DNA from: Anaerolineae bacterium
GTDB taxonomy: Bacteria > Chloroflexota > Anaerolineae > Aggregatilineales > Phototrophicaceae
Assembly: GCA_022826865.1 (NCBI GenBank)
Contig: JAJDUC010000079.1
Location: forward strand, 45,704 to 109,703
Reading direction: 5' to 3'
Length of the DNA: 64,000 nucleotides
Of the stretch, positions 62,470-64,000 are shown one piece after another. A program made the position numbers and the translations under genes. The number at the start of each line of letters is the position of its first letter. Within the stretch, counting starts at the first letter, position 1. The notes under the pieces are model-generated. The model did not search any database. It had not been told where the DNA came from and saw nothing but the letters and a program-made list of their open reading frames with translations.

Positions 62470-63407
62470 TACCGAATCCAACTGAAACCCGGCGCGAACT
62501 GTGGCGGCTGCTGGGCGATGTGCCCAAGCCGATCTTGCCCCAGGTCGCCGTCAATTCAAGGCGCGACGAAGCCAGCTATACCCTGGAGCATTTCACCTTC
62601 CGCAACGGCCTGGGCGATACCGTCTACGGATACATGCTGCTGCCAAAGGGCGTCGCTTATCCGGCGCCGGCCGTACTTTATCATCATGAACACGGCGGCA
62701 AGTATTCGCTCGGCAAGGATGCCGCCTTGCGAATCCGCGAGAATGGTTATGCGCCGGGCATCGAACTGGCGAAGGCTGGTTTCATCGTTATGGCGATCGA
62801 CGCCTACGGCTTCGGCGAGCGCGAGCATCAAGGGCCGGGCGGAACGGCGGAAAGCGGCTCTATGACCGAGTTGTCGCTCTTCAAGCGCTTTCTTTGGGAC
62901 GGGCGAACGCTCTGGGGCATGATGGCGCACGACGACTTGTGCGCGCTGGCCTATCTGCGCAGCCGAGACGAGGTGGATGGGGCGCGTATCGGCGCGGCTG
63001 GCATGAGCCTCGGCGCAACAAGAACGACCTGGGTCGCCGCGCTTGACGAATCGATCAAGGCGGCTGTTCCCATCTCGCAGATGACGCGCTGGCGTGATTT
63101 CGCCGATAGCGGCAATTATCGGATGCACGGCATTTATTATTACCTGCCGGCCGCCCTGGCATCGGGCTTGGACATGGAGCATATCGTCGCCTTGACGGCG
63201 CCGCGGCATCAGCTCATTCTGACCGGCGACTGCGATCCGCTCTCGCCGATTGCGGGCATTCACAAGGTTTTGGCGCGGGCGCGCGCCGTCTATGGGCAAC
63301 TGGGCGCCGCGGAGAATCTGGAAGTCGTCATCTACGAGGGCGTAGCCCACGCCTATCTGCCGGCGATGGTGGAAGCGACTGTCGATTTTTTCCGCCGAAC
63401 CTTGTAG
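62460..63407 (+). CDS. Alpha/beta hydrolase (acetyl-xylan esterase / dienelactone-hydrolase-like)
   Basis: 315 aa. Oxyanion motif HHEHGGKYSLGKD, IDAYGFGERE, nucleophile elbow GMSLGATRT, acidic residue in TGDCDPLSP, and catalytic His in GVAHAYLPA. This arrangement is that of the AXE1/DLH-like hydrolases that remove acyl groups from sugars. No signal peptide, so it would act on the imported substrate in the cytoplasm. Last gene of the importer operon, overlapping the dehydrogenase by 10 nt. Confidence 0.82.
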   Translation: MDLIPNPTETRRELWRLLGDVPKPILPQVAVNSRRDEASYTLEHFTFRNGLGDTVYGYMLLPKGVAYPAPAVLYHHEHGGKYSLGKDAALRIRENGYAPGIELAKAGFIVMAIDAYGFGEREHQGPGGTAESGSMTELSLFKRFLWDGRTLWGMMAHDDLCALAYLRSRDEVDGARIGAAGMSLGATRTTWVAALDESIKAAVPISQMTRWRDFADSGNYRMHGIYYYLPAALASGLDMEHIVALTAPRHQLILTGDCDPLSPIAGIHKVLARARAVYGQLGAAENLEVVIYEGVAHAYLPAMVEATVDFFRRTL

Positions 63408-63448
63408 CGGACGAAGCCGTCGCTTGATTTTCCCTTAATTTCCAGTAA

Positions 63449-63483
63449 ATATTGCTTGCGATGCTTCATGGATTTGCGGTATA
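63449..63483 (+). promoter_or_regulatory. Promoter of candidate small RNA
   Basis: TTGCGA, 18-nt spacer, TATACT. The hexamers lie close to 63455-63460 and 63479-63484. No ribosome-binding site or ORF of quality follows. Confidence 0.45.
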
Positions 63484-63489
63484 CTGGCG

Positions 63490-63614
63490 GCAGTTCGCGC
63501 TTGGTTTTGTATCGTTTCCTCGCACGGCATATCAAGTCAGCAACGCCGGAAACGGCGATTGCGCAACGCGAAGAGCGTCCGGATACGGGGTGTAATTCGG
63601 ACGCTCTTTTTGTT
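63490..63614 (+). ncRNA. Candidate small RNA, about 120 nt
   Basis: Lies between the promoter TTGCGA-18-TATACT and a strong intrinsic terminator (arms aagagcgtccg and cggacgctctt at 63571-63581 and 63598-63608, followed by T-run). It contains a tight GAAA-tetraloop hairpin, cgccg-gaaa-cggcg (near 63543-63556). I cannot assign a family (not tmRNA, SRP or RNase P by inspection). Confidence 0.5.
63571..63612 (+). terminator. Intrinsic terminator of the candidate small RNA
   Basis: Perfect 11-bp stem aagagcgtccg / cggacgctctt, loop of 16 nt, followed by ttt. Could also terminate read-through from the importer operon. Confidence 0.8.
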
Positions 63615-63703
63615 CTCGAACAGATTTCGGGCGGCAACCGGGCGAATTGGTATGTGCGCGTATGTCATGCAAAAAGGAATAATGACTCTCATATCAAGAA
63701 ATC

Positions 63704-63773
63704 TGTAGGGACGATTCGGTCGCCCGACGGCGCAATCGTGAATGTTCGGGCGACATACAATGTCGCCCCTACA
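63704..63773 (+). repeat. TGTAGGGACG-framed palindrome pair
   Basis: tgtagggacg...cgcccctaca frame with cores gacgattcggtcgcc and gggcgaca-tacaa-tgtcgccc, different from those of families A and B. Confidence 0.7.
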
Positions 63774-63966
63774 ACCGACTTTATTACGGTTTCTTATTGC
63801 TTTGTTGGAACCACTTAGAAGCTAGCGCTTCATTGCGAGACCAGCTTCCCCCCATTGATACTGAGGAGGGGACATGTTTGTGGCGATTTGAATAGCGCGA
63901 TTTGTGAAGTAAGTGAAAGATTCATCAGTAACACATCTAACCTAGCAAGGAAAGAGGGTGAAACTG

Positions 63967-64000
63967 ATGAATCACAAGGTATTTTACCATTGGGAGCGTC
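63967..64000 (+). CDS. Start of a gene cut by the window end
   Basis: ATG 63967 after ggaaagagggtgaaactg, encoding MNHKVFYHWER before the window ends. The good ribosome-binding region supports a real start; 11 codons are too few to identify it. Confidence 0.45.
   Translation, partial: MNHKVFYHWER

Noticed and set aside
63456..63818. 120-codon frame at the right end
   Set aside because: Runs through the terminator hairpin and the 63704-63773 palindrome repeat; no homology seen.

Overview
The window reads as a chromosomal segment of a moderately GC-rich, non-model bacterium. Gene content and style suggest Chloroflexota, probably Anaerolineae-like: SpoVS without other sporulation genes, RmuC, a YvcK/CofD-like protein, a large two-vWA membrane protein, a YfhO-type membrane protein, and kinase-like and PP2C-like proteins with extracytoplasmic tails. 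This placement is inference from gene content, not from a marker tree. I saw no rRNA, tRNA, CRISPR array, intact transposase or phage genes.

Layout. 0.3-6.2 kb: rmuC, yvcK, a DUF2142-like membrane protein, efp, an alpha/beta hydrolase and ridA. 6.2-12.5 kb is an accessory patch: two tandem toxin-antitoxin modules (one toxin with an amber stop), a chimeric RidA/SEC-C mini-ORF left by the duplication, a radical-SAM sulfatase-maturase with a SEC-C tail, an orphan HsdR_N-type nuclease, a small coiled-coil ORF next to a leftover copy of the rluD 3' end, rluD, and an HNH endonuclease pair. 12.6-17 kb: galE, a metallophosphoesterase, DUF2277, an MDR oxidoreductase and holB. 17-27 kb: a secreted Ig/PPC-repeat protein, a CSPAR-type sulfatase (likely client of the maturase 11 kb upstream), a PhyH dioxygenase, a membrane ferredoxin, a Ca2+ antiporter, a methyltransferase and a double DinB protein. 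27-40 kb: the two-vWA protein, spoVS, transketolase plus dolichol-phosphate-mannose-synthase-like transferase, ThuA, a PP2C-like receptor, and a membrane protein/PCuAC lipoprotein pair. 40-54 kb: a YfhO-flippase fusion divergent from a kinase-like receptor with three 21-bp-spaced operator repeats between them, slipin/NfeD, a GT-C transferase, DUF1028 and an aldo/keto reductase. 54-63.4 kb: two TPR membrane proteins sharing an N-terminal anchor, then a CUT1 sugar-import operon (binding-protein gene frameshifted) with a dehydrogenase and an esterase-like hydrolase. The right end has a candidate small RNA and the start of a truncated gene.

Intergenic space is dominated by palindromic repeats. 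One family (B, five copies, 193 bp when intact) has CAGGGCAATCGC terminal inverted repeats and perfect 10-bp target duplications in two copies, so it moved as a non-autonomous transposable element. It shares an outer TGTAGGGGCG...CGCCCCTACA frame with other repeats whose inner palindromes differ, suggesting a modular family with exchangeable cores.

Several genes start at GTG or TTG, and two genes (holB, the maturase) have a -10 box only 6-7 nt from the start codon, suggesting leaderless transcripts.
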